Source of the DNA: Ceratodon purpureus
Taxonomy: Eukaryota > Streptophyta > Bryopsida > Pseudoditrichales > Ditrichaceae
Reading direction: 5' to 3'
Assembly: GCA_014871385.1 (NCBI GenBank)
Contig: CM026430.1
Span: forward strand, 4,009,040 to 4,073,039
DNA: 64,000 nt
Numbering within the stretch: position 1 is the stretch's first letter; each line of letters opens with the position of its first letter. The notes under the pieces are model-generated. The model saw only the letters and a list, made by a program, of their open reading frames with translations. It searched no databases and was not told where the DNA came from. Positions 37,104 to 52,682 of the stretch are shown one piece after another. The translations under genes and the position numbers were made by a program.

Positions 37104-38300
37104 CGAAGTGGCTTCGATTTCACGTAAGCGCATCGATCTTGCTGCCTTTCGTGATAATTTGCGTGGTTCTTGGAAGTAGGCGAAGGATTCTCGCAGTTTT
37201 TGGTTGAGTTTTGGTTGTGTTTTGACTTAGTTGTTGGTTGAAGTGGTGATGGAGTTTGTAGTGGATAGGAGTGTTTTTCAATTGGAAGGTAGAGAGACCG
37301 GAGGTGACTGGCGAATGTTGATTATTACGGTGACGGGAGCTGAGCGTTAGGTTGAGTGACGCGAAAGTTCTGCCGAGGTCGAAGCGGCTTTGATTTCACG
37401 CAGGAGCCTCGATCTGCTGCCATTTGAACTGATTTATGCGGTTCTTGAAAGTAGGAGAGCTATTCTCGTTTTTTTTTTGACTGAGTTGTTGGTTGAAATC
37501 GTGAAGAAGTCAGTAGCAGAGAGGTCCTTTCATTGCGTGAGAATTCTACGGTCGATTAGCAGTAGCAGCTGCTGGATCCGGAGTGTTAGGTTGAACAACG
37601 CGGAAGCTCTGCCGAGGTCGAAGCGGCATCGATCATGGCCTTGAAACTAATTTTCTGCAGTTCTTGAAAGGAAGCAGGTTTTCCGGTCGTTTTGACTCAG
37701 TTTTTGCTTGAAATGGCGATGAAGTTCGTTTGCCTGGTGTGACGCAGCGGAGGGGAGCGTTTCAATTGGACGGCAGAGACAGGAGCCGATTGGCGGATGA
37801 ATTGAGCGACAGGAGCTGCAAAAGCGCTAAACCTCTGCTTTCACGTAAGTGCATCGCTCTTGTTGATGTGTTTGAAACTAATTTATTTGGTTCTCGAAAG
37901 GAGAAAGCTCTCCTAGTTCTTTGTCGTCGAGATTTTGGCTGAAAATGGAGATGAAGTTTGTCGCGGAGAGGAGCTTTTTTTCAATTGCAAGGTTGAGGGA
38001 CTCCAGGAGGGGATTGGCGGATGATGATTGATATGGTTGATTGAGCGACACGAGCTGAGCGTTAGGTTGAAATAAGGCGACGTCGACATGATGTAATAAG
38101 AGGACTTGAGACAATCATGTTGAAGCGTGTTAGAACTATTTTTTGAGTTTCTTGAAAAGAGAAAAGGTTTTTATTTGGGTTGGTTTTGGTTCAGTTTCTG
38201 GTTGATGGTTGATGAAAGTCGTTTGCTCGGTTTGGCAGAGCAGAGAGGAGCTTTTATTGGAAGGTGCGGGATAGGGAGCGTTAGGGTGAATACGAAGCGG
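37104..38300. repeat. Reiterated leader region, about five diverged 210-285-bp copies
   Basis: Similar blocks recur upstream of the CBS-PB1 start. Key phrases are gaagcggctttgatttcacg (near 37,104, 37,387, 37,618 and 37,832), ggttcttgaaagtaggagag-type, gatgaagtttg-type, and caattggaaggtagagagac-type, with gagctgagcgttaggttga between blocks. Period varies from about 214 to 283 bp and the last copy is the most diverged. The array lies within the presumed promoter or 5' UTR. Confidence 0.7.
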
Positions 38301-38398
38301 GTGACGAGGCGAGTTTTCCGGCGCGAGAGCACAAGGCTGGCGGTGAGAACGCGGAGCTCTGGGACAAAAGCCAGGGGTTGAGGTAACAGAGGTTTATC

Positions 38399-41300
38399 AT
38401 GAGCACTACGGGCTCGCAACGGGGAGAAGCAGGAGGAGGAGTTGTTGGAGCCCCACCAGCGGCACCGAAGCGCTCGATGTCTTCACAGAAGAGCGGCCGC
38501 TCGGGCTCGACTCCTGGCCCGTTGAGCGGCCAGAAGAAGAGCACCTTGGGGAATGGCGTCTCGCTCCCGCGCAAGCCTTCCCGATCTGTGTACGTTTCGC
38601 TCCCTCCCCCCGTCTTTGCCACGGTATTTTTCTTCCGTTCTTAGCGAGTTCGCGAGATCGTTCGTTGTGCTATTCGATTGGCGGGTTTAGTAAGGCACGA
38701 GCGATGTTTAATCTCTTGTTGAGAATGGTTGATGCGCCTGGGCGGGAAATTGTTTTCGTGGACCTAATCTTGCGGGGAGTGGAAGTAAGAACGGGAGTGG
38801 GAATGGGAGTAGGAGTGTGAGTACTTTGTGTCATGTTGATCGAATCACAACTCCGGAAGGCGTTTGGAGGACTAGACTATACGATCTTGTAGTGGCATCG
38901 GCGATGTCTGGTAGTTCTCTCTCGAGTAGCTGGGACACTCTTTGGCTCTGATACCCTAATCCAACCCCAGCACACGAATGTCTGCCTTACAATCTCCACT
39001 TCGAGTCGTGGATCAGGAAAGGTTACCTTCATAATTTGTATAGGAAACATTTGTACGTTATGGTGTTGCTTTGCTCTTGAGCGTTTTAAGTGGCTGTCTG
39101 CTCAATTGTTACAAGTAAGAGTTTGATTGCTTATCAGAATTGCTTTCAACCAGCAATTTCATCGTGAGATTTGGCCCTCGTAGTTCCGCTGTTACATCCT
39201 CAAATCATAGACCTGTGCACCCTTAAACCTAATTTTATTTCCGGTCAGTGTGAGAGTTTCCAGAGTTAGTTCTTATCCTCTGGTTGATGTGTCATTCTGT
39301 AGACTTCAGGGGGTTTCTGAAAAGATAAAAGGTGGAATCGGGGAGTCATTGCCCCCTTCATTTTAGTCTAAATTAAGACGAGGATGCAAGGGTATTTCGT
39401 CTGGAATATGAATCCTTGTTAAGGTGTGGAAAAAGTAGAATTAGGGTGATTTGTCCTGAAAGATCTACCCTTCATCATGGTTTTGGATATCTTCAAATAG
39501 GTCTCTCAACGGCAGACAATAATATTAAGGCGGAGAGATCTGCTTTTGTAGTTTCGTGCCAGCGTCGAGCTGATTATGTCTAGAAGGGCAAGGCCTGGAC
39601 CTTGTAGCTTTTTTCCTCCTGAGGAAGTGGGGGTGTAATGGGGCTCAGGATCTGCTTGAACACTAGAATTCGAGTGCTCAAAAATTCAATGTATACGGCA
39701 GTCGCACAGTTACTAGAACTAATTTTTTAATAATTTTTTCGCTAGGGTTGAGATAGGGTATTCTTAATTAAATCGCTTCTCAGCGATAATTTATTTGTTG
39801 CTCATATTTGAAATTGCTGATATTTGGAGGAAGTTGTTTGAAGAGGTGGTTTTCAGTCTCGCAGCAGTAACATAGGAATTCTTTCAGACGTTTCACCTGG
39901 GTTTCGTGCAAGTCAACTCTAAGGAATAACGATGTTGATTCATGAAGCACTCGGGGTACTTGTCAGTGATTCTAGTATTTCTGGATGACAACTTCAGCTC
40001 CCTAAGTGTGAGGGAAGAGATGGGTTTTTTAAACTTATCTTCGAAAAATGACCTGTGAAACACAAGGATTGCATTCAGGATTGTATCGGTCATGTCTTGT
40101 AACCCATTCTCTTTTTATCGGAAGACGAGAGATAGTTGGCTAACATAGTACTTGGCTTGCAGGCCGCCCGGTGAGCGGACAGTGAAACGTTTGAGGCTGT
40201 CGAAGGCACTCACTATTCCTGATGGGAGTACTGTGGCCGATGCATGTCGTCGAATGGCCACCCGACGGGTGGATGCTGCCCTGCTTGTCGATTCTAGTGC
40301 ACTCCTCTGTGGTATCATCACAGATAAGGTATGGTTTGGTCCCAGTCCAGTGGATGTGGTAGTCTTGTAGCATGTGTAAGGGGCTACTTGCGAATTCTAC
40401 TTTATGGAAGAAGTGCTATTAATAACCTAGGATGCTAGAACTGTTTTCCGGACCTCATCGGTATCTAAAATTCTGCTATGACTCCGTTATTATAGATGTC
40501 ATAGATTGTTACGAGGTCATGGCCCAATCGTCTTATTCACACTCAAGCTCACATAATGATCTTGAGGCCTCGCACCTTTAATTGCTGTGATGCAATATTT
40601 GCATTGTGGACTAGTCGTCGAGTGTTGATTGCGAAATTCCTCTCGGGTGTGTCAAAAATTACTAGCCATTTTCGGTGTAAAATGTAGTTCTGTTGCGTGG
40701 AATATTGCTGCTGTGCTTGTTTATCGTGTGGCGTGTGTCTGTAATACATTGAAGTTTCTTCTGACTGCTTCAGCTTATCGTTCAATCCATCCTCACTAAC
40801 ATCATAACTTGATTTGAAGGATGTGGCAACCCGAGTTATCGCTGAGGGGTTAAGACCTGAAGAGACCTCAGTATCAAAGGTGATGACGAAGAATCCTGTC
40901 TTTGTAATGGGCGACACCCTAGCAGTGGAAGCTTTGCAGAAGATGGTTCAAGGTGCTGTCCGGTTCTTTGCCGTTTAATTTCTTTGATTGTCCAAGGTGC
41001 TTTTCAGCACCTAGATATTCGAACTTTCAGCGTGCAACTTACTGTTTTTTCCAGGATGTCCTTTGTCCTGAATTGATAGAGATGTCTTTCTCGCGCTTAA
41101 ATTGTTTGGATCTGAAGACCATTTCTGGTATTTTCGTTACTATGTGTATGTGTCTTTCACATTATGTAGAACCATTGGTAGACATTTGTAAATGCGAGTT
41201 CTCATATTTTCAGACCTCAATCCATGACAGGCAAGTTCAGACATTTGCCCGTGGTGGAGAATGGAGAGGTGGTTGCTCTCTTGGATATCACAAAATGCCT

Positions 41301-44119
41301 CTATGATGCTATTGCTCGCATGGAGCGTGCTGCTGAAAAGGGCAATGCAATTGCAGCGGCTGTTGAATCCGTTGAGCGTGAGTGGGGTAACAATGCCGGT
41401 AAGCTTGTTACTTCCCTCTTTAATAGAACGCATGCTATGATATTTATACTATGCTATGCCGAAGCTCAGAAAGTGAGCGTGCACCTTTTTGGTAGGTGCG
41501 TCCTTTGCTTTGCCGTCTTTTGCTTTTGGGTTTGACTGTGCAAGTCTTACATGGATTGTTGACTTCTTGGTGATGTTCAGAGAAGTCAAGTTTTATCGAG
41601 AACCTTCGTGACAAGATGTTTAGACCTACGTTGGGATCCATTATTCCAGAAGGAACCAAGTGAGTTTTTATTTCGTCATATTTTTAACTGCGTGCATATC
41701 AAACTTTGGTTCCGGCTGTTGGGGTTAGGTTGATCCTTAATTGTTTGAGTGTCATGGATTTGACTTCGATGCTCATTGTAATTTACGTTGTCTATGTTAC
41801 AGAGTGCCAACTTGTTCAGCATCTGAGACTGTTACTGCTGCAACGAGGAAAATGAAGGAGTACCGGATGAACTCAGTGATTATTACTTCCGTCAGCAATA
41901 AACCAACTGGCATTCTCACGTACGAGCATAACGCTTTTCTTAATGCTTTTATGTGATGTAAATGAGATGATTATTTTCAAAAGCATGCATGAAACAGTTG
42001 TGTTCCACCTTGCTTACAGTCATACCACCTTGTCTATTTGATGGCTACAGCTCAAAGGACGTCCTCATGAGAGTTGTTGCGCAAGGTCTACCCCCTGAAA
42101 CGACCACTTTGGATAAGGTTTATTCTTGCTCTGTATACTGCACTGATACTCTCCAAATATGTATTTTTGAAGATTGGCGTTGTGTTTATTGATCATCAAC
42201 TTGCTTAGAATATGCCTTGTGAAGCTGCTTCAATGAGCAGTAGCCACTACTGATTTGTCAGGAAGATCGATATAACTTAGTTGTTGTTTCTCATGCAGGT
42301 CATGACACCCAATCCTGAATGTGCTGGTTTGGACACCACTCTTGTGGATGCCCTACACACCATGCATGATGGCAAATTTCTTCATCTTCCGGTTACGGAC
42401 CGGGGTAAGTATTAACATTGCTTTTCTTATTTATTTCTCTATCTAGTTTTCACATGATTGGCAATATTCCCCATGCTTATTGTCATATCCCAAAAGCTTA
42501 CAAGTTGTGCCCGTCATTTTGTGCAGATGGATATATTGTCGCATGTGTAGATGTTCTACAGCTTACACATGGCGCAGTGGCAACTGTAAGTGAATATCTC
42601 TTTCAATTTGGTGCGATCATATGTGAATTATGGTTGCACTTACTAATTGGCCGTTTTCTACTGGTAGCTGTTACTGTGTTTTTTGCGCCGTCACTTTTCA
42701 TGCAATCTAGAGCAAGTCCGTCCATTCAGAATAGTTGTGTTCAGATAGGAATGGGGCTTCTTTTTAAGTGAATTTGTGGTGATTATAGGTTGGAGGTACT
42801 GGTAGTGGAGGTGCTGATACGGCAACAAATATGCTACAAAAGTTCTGGGATTCTGCTTTGGCCCTTGAACCAGCTGATGAAGATGATGATTCTCACAGGT
42901 ACGCAATACTCCTTTACGCTCGACCAGCCCTACAGTGCTGAAACATCTTCAATCTCTACAAGAATTGAGCGGTTTTATAACTTAGAGGTTGATTTTCTCT
43001 AGATAATGTTCAACATCAGATCTCTCCGATCGGAATGTCGTCTTACCCTTGGTCGCTCTTGTTAGTGCAGAAGGATATCATTAGGTGCTCATTGTTTGAG
43101 TGGAAATTTGTGGTGGTCATATTGATCCTTTCTGATGGGTGTTACTGAGTTTCTGTTTGCAGTGATATTTCGGCTCGACAATCTGATGTCTATTCAGAAA
43201 GGCACTCTGGCTATCCAGATAGACAATCTAGCTATCCCTCATTTGGGCTTGGTAATCAATTTGCTTTCAAGTTGAAGGTAACTGGCCGTGATGGGAAGGA
43301 GCGAAATCATCGATTTAACTGCGGTGGGTTCAAAAGCCTTTAGAGTTCAAAGAAATGGATCTTTCACTTTGTTCATTTGACTTTTGAGAAAAGTAACAAA
43401 ACGAACAATAAGACCTCTGTTGGGTGTTCAACATCAGAGTTCTTCACCGTGTATTTCTTACCATGGTGATTTAAAATCAAAATTGTTTATTTATTTTTTC
43501 CCGCAGGATCTGAGAGCTTGACCGAACTTATGTCCATGATAGTTCAGCGTGTTGGTGATGACATAGATCGAACTCATCTGCCTCGACTCATGGTACGCTG
43601 ACGTGTCCTGCAGTCACATGATTAGAAGGACTATTCCTGTATATTTTATAAGGCTATCACTTGGCCATCCTGAAGCACACACTAATCTCCTGGCATGTCT
43701 ATGGTGGTGTTGGATGATCATGCAGTACGTGGACGATGAAGGTGACAAAGTGCTGCTCGCCACTGACTCAGATCTTGTGGCTGCGGTGAACTTTGCTCGC
43801 ATCAGTGGATGGAAGGTGAGTTGATCTGTGATTGTCTGGTACCTGTTTGGATCATAAAGATATTGACCTCGTCGTGAATTCTACTTGTCTCTTGTTTCAG
43901 TTCGTTCTGATAAATATGCTCGTGTTACAGGCATTGACGCTTCATTTAGAAGAAGCACAAGAGCCACGGAGGAAGAAAGTCGTGGCAGCACCCAAGCCCA
44001 CTCAGCAGGCAGTTCAGACTCATGAAGGCTTTTCTAGCCTGCACACAGCGATCATTGCTGGCAGTGTGGCAGTGGTTGCTGTTAGTATTGTCTTGCTTTT
44101 CCGCCGTTCAAACTCTTGA
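38399..44119 (+). CDS. CBSCBSPB protein: two CBS pairs, PB1 domain, C-terminal membrane anchor
   Basis: Fourteen exons: 38399-38589, 40163-40328, 40820-40952, 41231-41398, 41581-41659, 41803-41919, 42051-42117, 42299-42404, 42527-42585, 42789-42898, 43163-43323, 43507-43592, 43726-43815 and 43931-44119. All phases agree; 573 residues. The N-terminus is Ser/Gly/Pro-rich. CBS pair 1 (about 65-195) contains ACRRMATRRVDAALLVDSS, KFRHLPVVENGEV and DAIARMERAAEKGNAIAAAV. Pair 2 (about 245-375) contains MHDGKFLHLPVTDR. CBS pairs generally sense adenine nucleotides. A PB1 domain (about 430-518) carries the acidic segment YVDDEGDKVLLATDSDL. Residues 549-568 form a transmembrane tail followed by RRSNS, as in the Arabidopsis CBSCBSPB family. 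Intron 1 is 1.57 kb; the others are short. Full length, no breaks. Confidence 0.95.
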
Positions 44120-45147
44120 TCACATAGCTATCAGACCCATCTCATTAAAGTGGGAGTATGCAGAATAAGTTATCAACATTATCTAGATGTGTTGGCTAGT
44201 AGAATTTTCGGGGGGCACTGTCAGCATGGTATTTTGACTTCCTGCAAATACGGCTTAGTTTGTTTTCGGGTTAAAAATCGTTGGTGGGGTTTAGCTGCCA
44301 TCAGGCGGTTAGATATGAGGCGGTGCTGGTTCGATAGTCATAGGCTTTTGGGAAGTGTAGAATCCGTTGGGATAAAGGAGAGGACTGAAGAGAAGGGGAT
44401 TGAATGCATTACTATGTATGTGTGTTCGTACGATGGAAGAGTTCGTGCTTAATGTGATCCGGGTACCTGATATTCGAAGTGCGTGGTTTATAATGCGGTC
44501 CTAAAGTCGTTTGCAGTTCAGGCGTAGCATGGAATGGAAGGTATGGTTCCTCGGATACTAATTAGCTCTTAGTAAATGAGGTCGACTTAACTGTGAGCAT
44601 AATTCTGGAAGACAAGGCAGTACATTAACATGGAGTAGCAGAACCTGGGCTTTTGGAATGAACAGGTACTTGTAAATTTTTGAAAAAAAAATAATGCTTA
44701 TCAACAAACTACTGTTTCTCTCTTTCATTGAAGTCATTGCCACGACGACGGTCTGTGCGCTGGAGTGGTCATTAGGCAAGCAGGACAAGGTTAAACTGCA
44801 GCTCGACCGGGCGAACGATAACCAACTTTTCTTCTCAATTTACTCAATTTCCTTCCGTTTCTAATTCATACACACATCAAAGATTATTTTGAAAATACGA
44901 TGTGCTAAATCTGAAAATAGGAGCCCTTTCTCATTTATTCATACTAAAATATTATAACGAAAATGTATTAACTCGTTAACTGGCGAAAATAAAATAATCA
45001 TTGTTGCTAAATCCTGCTTCTTTCCTCGAGTAAAGCTAGGGCTCTTCCGCAACAAAGTACATCACCACAAATCTTTTGTATTCAGAAGGCATAGAATGAA
45101 CCCAAAAAAGACAAGCTATGGTACATCATCATGCAGATGCTCCAGAT
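44120..45147. other. Convergent 3' flanks of CBS-PB1 and WDR89-like genes
   Basis: About 1.03 kb separates the two facing stop codons. The DNA holds the 3' UTRs of both genes; no coding exon or repeat is evident. An AT-rich stretch at about 44,840-45,000 probably separates the two transcription units. Confidence 0.6.
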
Positions 45148-47881
45148 TCAATAAGGGGCACGTCTTTGCTTGGGACGGGCAGCCTTCTTAGCAACCAGTC
45201 CACTGGACACCCAAGCCGTGCTCCTCTCATGCGCATTGCTATCCTCGGTCCAGCTACAGAGGCGCCCATCTTCACCTCCTGTCCAACAGAAAAGGCCTTC
45301 CAAAGCGGTGCCACAATTTGTGCTAACATCGTAAGGAGACCAAACAGACCTCACCACACCAGTATGGCCACCCTCTAAGACGGCACTAGCTGGTCCAACT
45401 GCTCCAGCACTAGTTGTTCCTGTGTTGGGAGTTGGAATGTGGAGAGGGAAGTAGCCCACAGTTCCTTCTTGCGTCCCAGCTATCAGCCAGAGTGTATCAA
45501 AAGTTGAGATGTAGTAACAGCGTATCAGATATTCCACCTGCAAGAAAGAGTATAGGACTGTTAACTCAGGAATCGAGACAAGCGTGCAGCAGCTTCATTG
45601 TTAAGGTGTACTGTTTTCGATCCTACGAAACAAAAAATATTTAAAATGGGTGATTTTTTATTGGAAAACAGTTATCAGAACAAACAAGCTTACAGGTGAG
45701 AAACTCCAATTGCATGAGGCATTGTTGCGCATTTCAGTGAAGTCAGCTTCCACCAGTGCATCCTCGAAGTTCCAAGAACTGCCCAAAATAATAAACAAAA
45801 ATCCCAGTGAATTTTAGAATTACATAAAGATCTGAAGGTGTACCTTTAAAACCTAGAAATTAGGACTTTGTAGTTACTACAAGGTAAAATGAATAGACAT
45901 ACACTGCAATGCAAAACCCAGGTAACTGCTTGTTACAAATAATGTTTTGATCCCCGCAACAAAAAAATTGAATCCCGAAATAGAAGTATGATTCACAAAT
46001 GGAGCTCACCTCAGTGTTTCAATGTGTGTTTGGCACCATATGTGCTCGTAGTTCATTCCATAGAACCCTATCTTTGCAATGGAGGTGCCAACACTCATCA
46101 CCTAAAAAGCGTAAGTAAAAACCTCATTAGTAGCCGTATAATTATGACAATTGCATTCAACTATCCTGCTACAACCAAAAGGATGATCCAGACGCTCCAA
46201 AATAATTGTGTGCAAAAGATGTTGATTAAAAATTAAATCGTGATTGCACAATAATGTGAAAATTAATACTCACAGATTCCATTCCCTCGTCATCGTTGAT
46301 GTCGCCCAGTGTATCAAAAACACACATCAGCCCATCCACTGAAGCAGATACCAGTTTTTCTTTCTTGCTTGGGTGGAAGCGAACCTAAACAGACATTCCC
46401 GAAAATCTCAGAATCAGTCCACAACCCAAGGAAGAGGAGTGATTCTCCTCTGATAGATATTAATTGCACTCAACATGTTCATGCTAAGGAATTCTCTGAT
46501 GATCTCAAAACCGGACGAGGTCCCTATAGAGATGCTCATAACATTAACAATGTTCACCTCACAATTTCAACTGAGAAGCTTAGTGAACCTGCGTGACAGC
46601 CTCTGTATGACATTCTTCCAACGTAGCTACTCGGCGATTTGTCCTCCGGTCCCAACACATCACCTGCAACAGAGCTACCCACAATTTCATCAGTTTGAGT
46701 AAACATTCGCACCCACGCTTTCGGTTGGTCGAAAGGACATAATTGAAGTAACTCCAACGCTGGAAGCAGAACACTTAATTCGACTTCGAATTCCACTTAA
46801 TACATGCAGAGTGGCCAGAGTAAAATCTCGTGATCCTAGGTCAGAAGAATTACCGCAGCATTGCCACCAGAAGCGACCAGGTTCTGAGCAGCGCCCCCAA
46901 TATCAAAGCTCCATAACTCTTGATTTTCCGTGCGTAAAGTTGCCACCTACGTCGACATCTCGACAGCTTAGTCATGCCTCAAGGAAAAACTGTCCACAAC
47001 AAACAAAAACCAAGCCTTAACATACGTGTGATGAATTACCTCCTTTCTCAAACGAATGTCCCAAGCCCTCACTGTGCCATCGGCCGAAGAGGAACATAAG
47101 ACGCTGGGCGAACTTGCATCTGGAAAGGAAATGTCCGAAATTGTGTTGGTGTGTCCCAGACAGTCCCCGAGGTATTGCCCCGTAGCCGGCCCATATAGCT
47201 TGATTGCATTTGTTGAAAGCGAGACTGCCATCGTCGAATTATCCCCACTACGTATCACAAGGTAACACAAGTCAGATGATCACAGCCTACCCATGCCCAG
47301 AAGCACATATTTCTAAGCACAAAGCCAGGATCCTTTATTACTAAACCTAAAAAATCAGAGAAAATAAACCTAGAGAATGGCTGATAACTCCAAAGCTCTC
47401 GTCTACTCTTCCAGAATTCATAAACTCACTTCACACAAGATCCATCACGCCCCCGAAAAACTCCCTAACTTTCACGAAACCATGAGCAACACGACCAAAA
47501 CCCGATCTCCGATCAGGGTTTAGGGTTTAAGCTCGCAAAACCTCGGCAAAACCTCAAAGCTCCGACTAGCTCACAATCCCCACACGAAACACGAACCCAC
47601 AAACGAAACCTCTTCAACCACAACAAAAATCTCGAAAAGAAAAAAAATTCTGCCACTAAACTCACTAAACCTCAACCCTAAATTCTGAACCCATCTCAGA
47701 AAACTCTCCCAAAAACCAAGCACATGCCCCAATCTGCTCCACACAACAACACCAAGGCAACCCGGGCTCCCACTCACTTGGCTGCAATGTCGAAGACGTA
47801 GTCTGGGTCGTCCGGCGCCCCGAAGCTGGCTTGGATGCTGGTGCTCAATTTGCACTTGGCGACGCTGCCTGGCAGTGCCAT
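45148..47881 (-). CDS. WDR89-like WD40-repeat protein
   Basis: Eight exons: 47881-47778, 47247-47040, 46946-46854, 46663-46589, 46384-46274, 46101-46010, 45778-45694 and 45537-45148. Intron phases match at all junctions; 385 residues. WD40 blades are visible: STNAIKLYGPATGQYLGDCLGH, SADGTVRAWDIR, VMCWDRRTNRRVATLEECH, VRFHPSKKEKLVSASVDGL and LFCWTGGEDGRLCSW. The segment GGHTGVVRSVWSP...GLFCWTGGEDGRLCSW is typical of plant WDR89 homologues, and SVGTSIAKIGFYG matches the same family. The likely role is a beta-propeller protein-interaction scaffold; no specific complex can be assigned. The C-terminal tail is Lys/Arg-rich. The sense-strand leader contains an (ATCGCC)n repeat about 110 bp upstream of the ATG. 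Confidence 0.93.
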
Positions 47882-47988
47882 TGGAATTGGTGAGTGCCTG
47901 CAATTGTGAGCGTGGAGAGGGAGATGAAGTTGTGGGGAATGTGGCGTCCTGGCGGTGGGTGGGTGGGTGCCGGAGAGGTGTGGAATCC

Positions 47989-48074
47989 GGCGATGGCGAT
48001 GGCGATGGCGATGGCGATGGCGATGGCGATGGCGATGGCGATGGCGATGGCGATGGCGATGGCGATGGCGATGG
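47989..48074. repeat. Hexanucleotide microsatellite (GGCGAT)n
   Basis: About 14 perfect copies in 86 bp. It begins 108 bp upstream of the WDR89-like ATG, so it lies in that gene's 5' UTR or core promoter. Length polymorphism is expected. Confidence 0.97.
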
Positions 48075-48114
48075 AGATAGTTCGTGAGGGCATTGTCTGC
48101 AAAGTAGTGTGAGC

Positions 48115-49075
48115 TCACTGTCCACCCGGATTTTAATTAATTACTTAATGCAGGGGTGGGGAGGGGTCTTGGGGTGGGGGTCTTGGAGGGGTCTTGGGGT
48201 GGGGGTCTTGGAGGGGTCTTGGGGTGGGGGTCTTGGAGGGGTCTTGGGGTGGGGGTCTTGGAGGGGTCTTGGGGTGGGGGTCTTGGAGGGGTCTTGGGGT
48301 GGGGGTCTTGGAGGGGTCTTGGGGTGGGGGTCTTGGAGGGGTCTTGGGGTGGGGGTCTTGGAGGGGTCTTGGGGTGGGGGTCTTGGAGGCTCTTGGGGAA
48401 GCGGGTTTATCCCATAATGTTTGTATATCCTCACCTCCCCTCAAAGTACAAGAGGGCTGGGGGTGGGTGAAGAAGTAAATTAAAAAATATCCCAGTGGTC
48501 CACGCGGCACCCTTCAAGGAGGTCCACATGGTAGAAATGTCACTGTGAGACACTATCATCTGGAATTTCGATGACATCGTGTCAATCTACAATTGTTGTG
48601 ACATCCCAGATTGACACGTTGTGATTGACATCCCAGATGATAGTCAATCCACAATTGTTCTGACATCCCAAATTGACACGTTGTGATTGACATCCCAGAT
48701 GATGATGTCTCAGAAATGTCATTGTGGGACATTTTTGCCACATGGACTATCATCTGGGATGTCAATCACAACGTGTCAATCTACATTTCTGCCACATGGA
48801 CCCCCTTGAGTAGGTGCCACATGGACCATTGGGATATTTTAAAATTTAATTCCCACCCAATCCCCTAGCCTTCTTGTACTTTGAGGGGAGGTGAGGATAT
48901 ACATACATTATGGGATAAACCCGCTTCCCCAAGACCCCCCTTCTCTAAGACCCCCCAAAGAGCCCCCTTAAAGATCCCCCCAAGACCCCCCACCGTCCTA
49001 GCTATGCCACGTACCCCCCCCCCCTCTCCACCCCTGTATTAATTAATTAATGCAAATCCGAATGGGCCGTGAGAT
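48115..49075. mobile_element. Foldback element, about 0.96 kb, with a minisatellite in the left arm
   Basis: The left end (CCGGATTTTAATTAATTA then TTAATGCAGGGGTGGGGAGG) is mirrored at the right (reverse complement CGGATTTGCATTAATTAATT then ACAGGGGTGGAGAGG). Further inside, 48,390-48,540 pairs with about 48,780-48,945 through GGGGAAGCGGGTTTATCCCA, CCTCACCTCCCCTCAAAGTA and GGTCCACATGG-type segments. The central part holds a duplicated ATTGACACGTTGTGATTGAC unit in both orientations. The CAGGGGTGG termini recall hAT elements, but no clear 8-bp duplication is seen. Confidence 0.75.
48163..48389. repeat. 25-bp minisatellite, about nine copies
   Basis: The unit GGGGTCTTGGGGTGGGGGTC plus TTGGA repeats almost perfectly. 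It is G-rich on the plus strand with frequent runs of four or more G, so G-quadruplex formation is plausible. The open frames across it are artefacts of the repeat. Confidence 0.97.

Positions 49076-52682
<3,607 letters not shown>

Larger units (their letters stand above)
30850..38398. other. Repeat-rich intergenic region between FLA and CBS-PB1 genes
   Basis: No gene model could be supported from about 30,900 to 36,700. The region holds a TIR-flanked degenerate tandem array (31,505-32,041), a minisatellite (about 32,866-33,105), a MITE (33,438-33,745), a dispersed repeat pair (33,749-33,853 and 36,055-36,152), and a TTAA-flanked element (35,064-36,156). It ends in a GC-richer reiterated leader region (about 36,900-38,398) upstream of the CBS-PB1 start. 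Bases 33,880-35,040 are very AT-rich with nothing further recognised. Confidence 0.6.

Noticed and set aside
47571-48125. Ser-Pro, Ala-Met or Asp-Gly repeat proteins
   Set aside because: Translation of the GGCGAT hexanucleotide run and flanks; the real gene here is the WDR89-like first exon.
48145-48510. Pro- or Gly-rich repetitive open frames (all strands)
   Set aside because: They are translations of the 25-bp minisatellite, which is open in several frames because its length is not a multiple of three.
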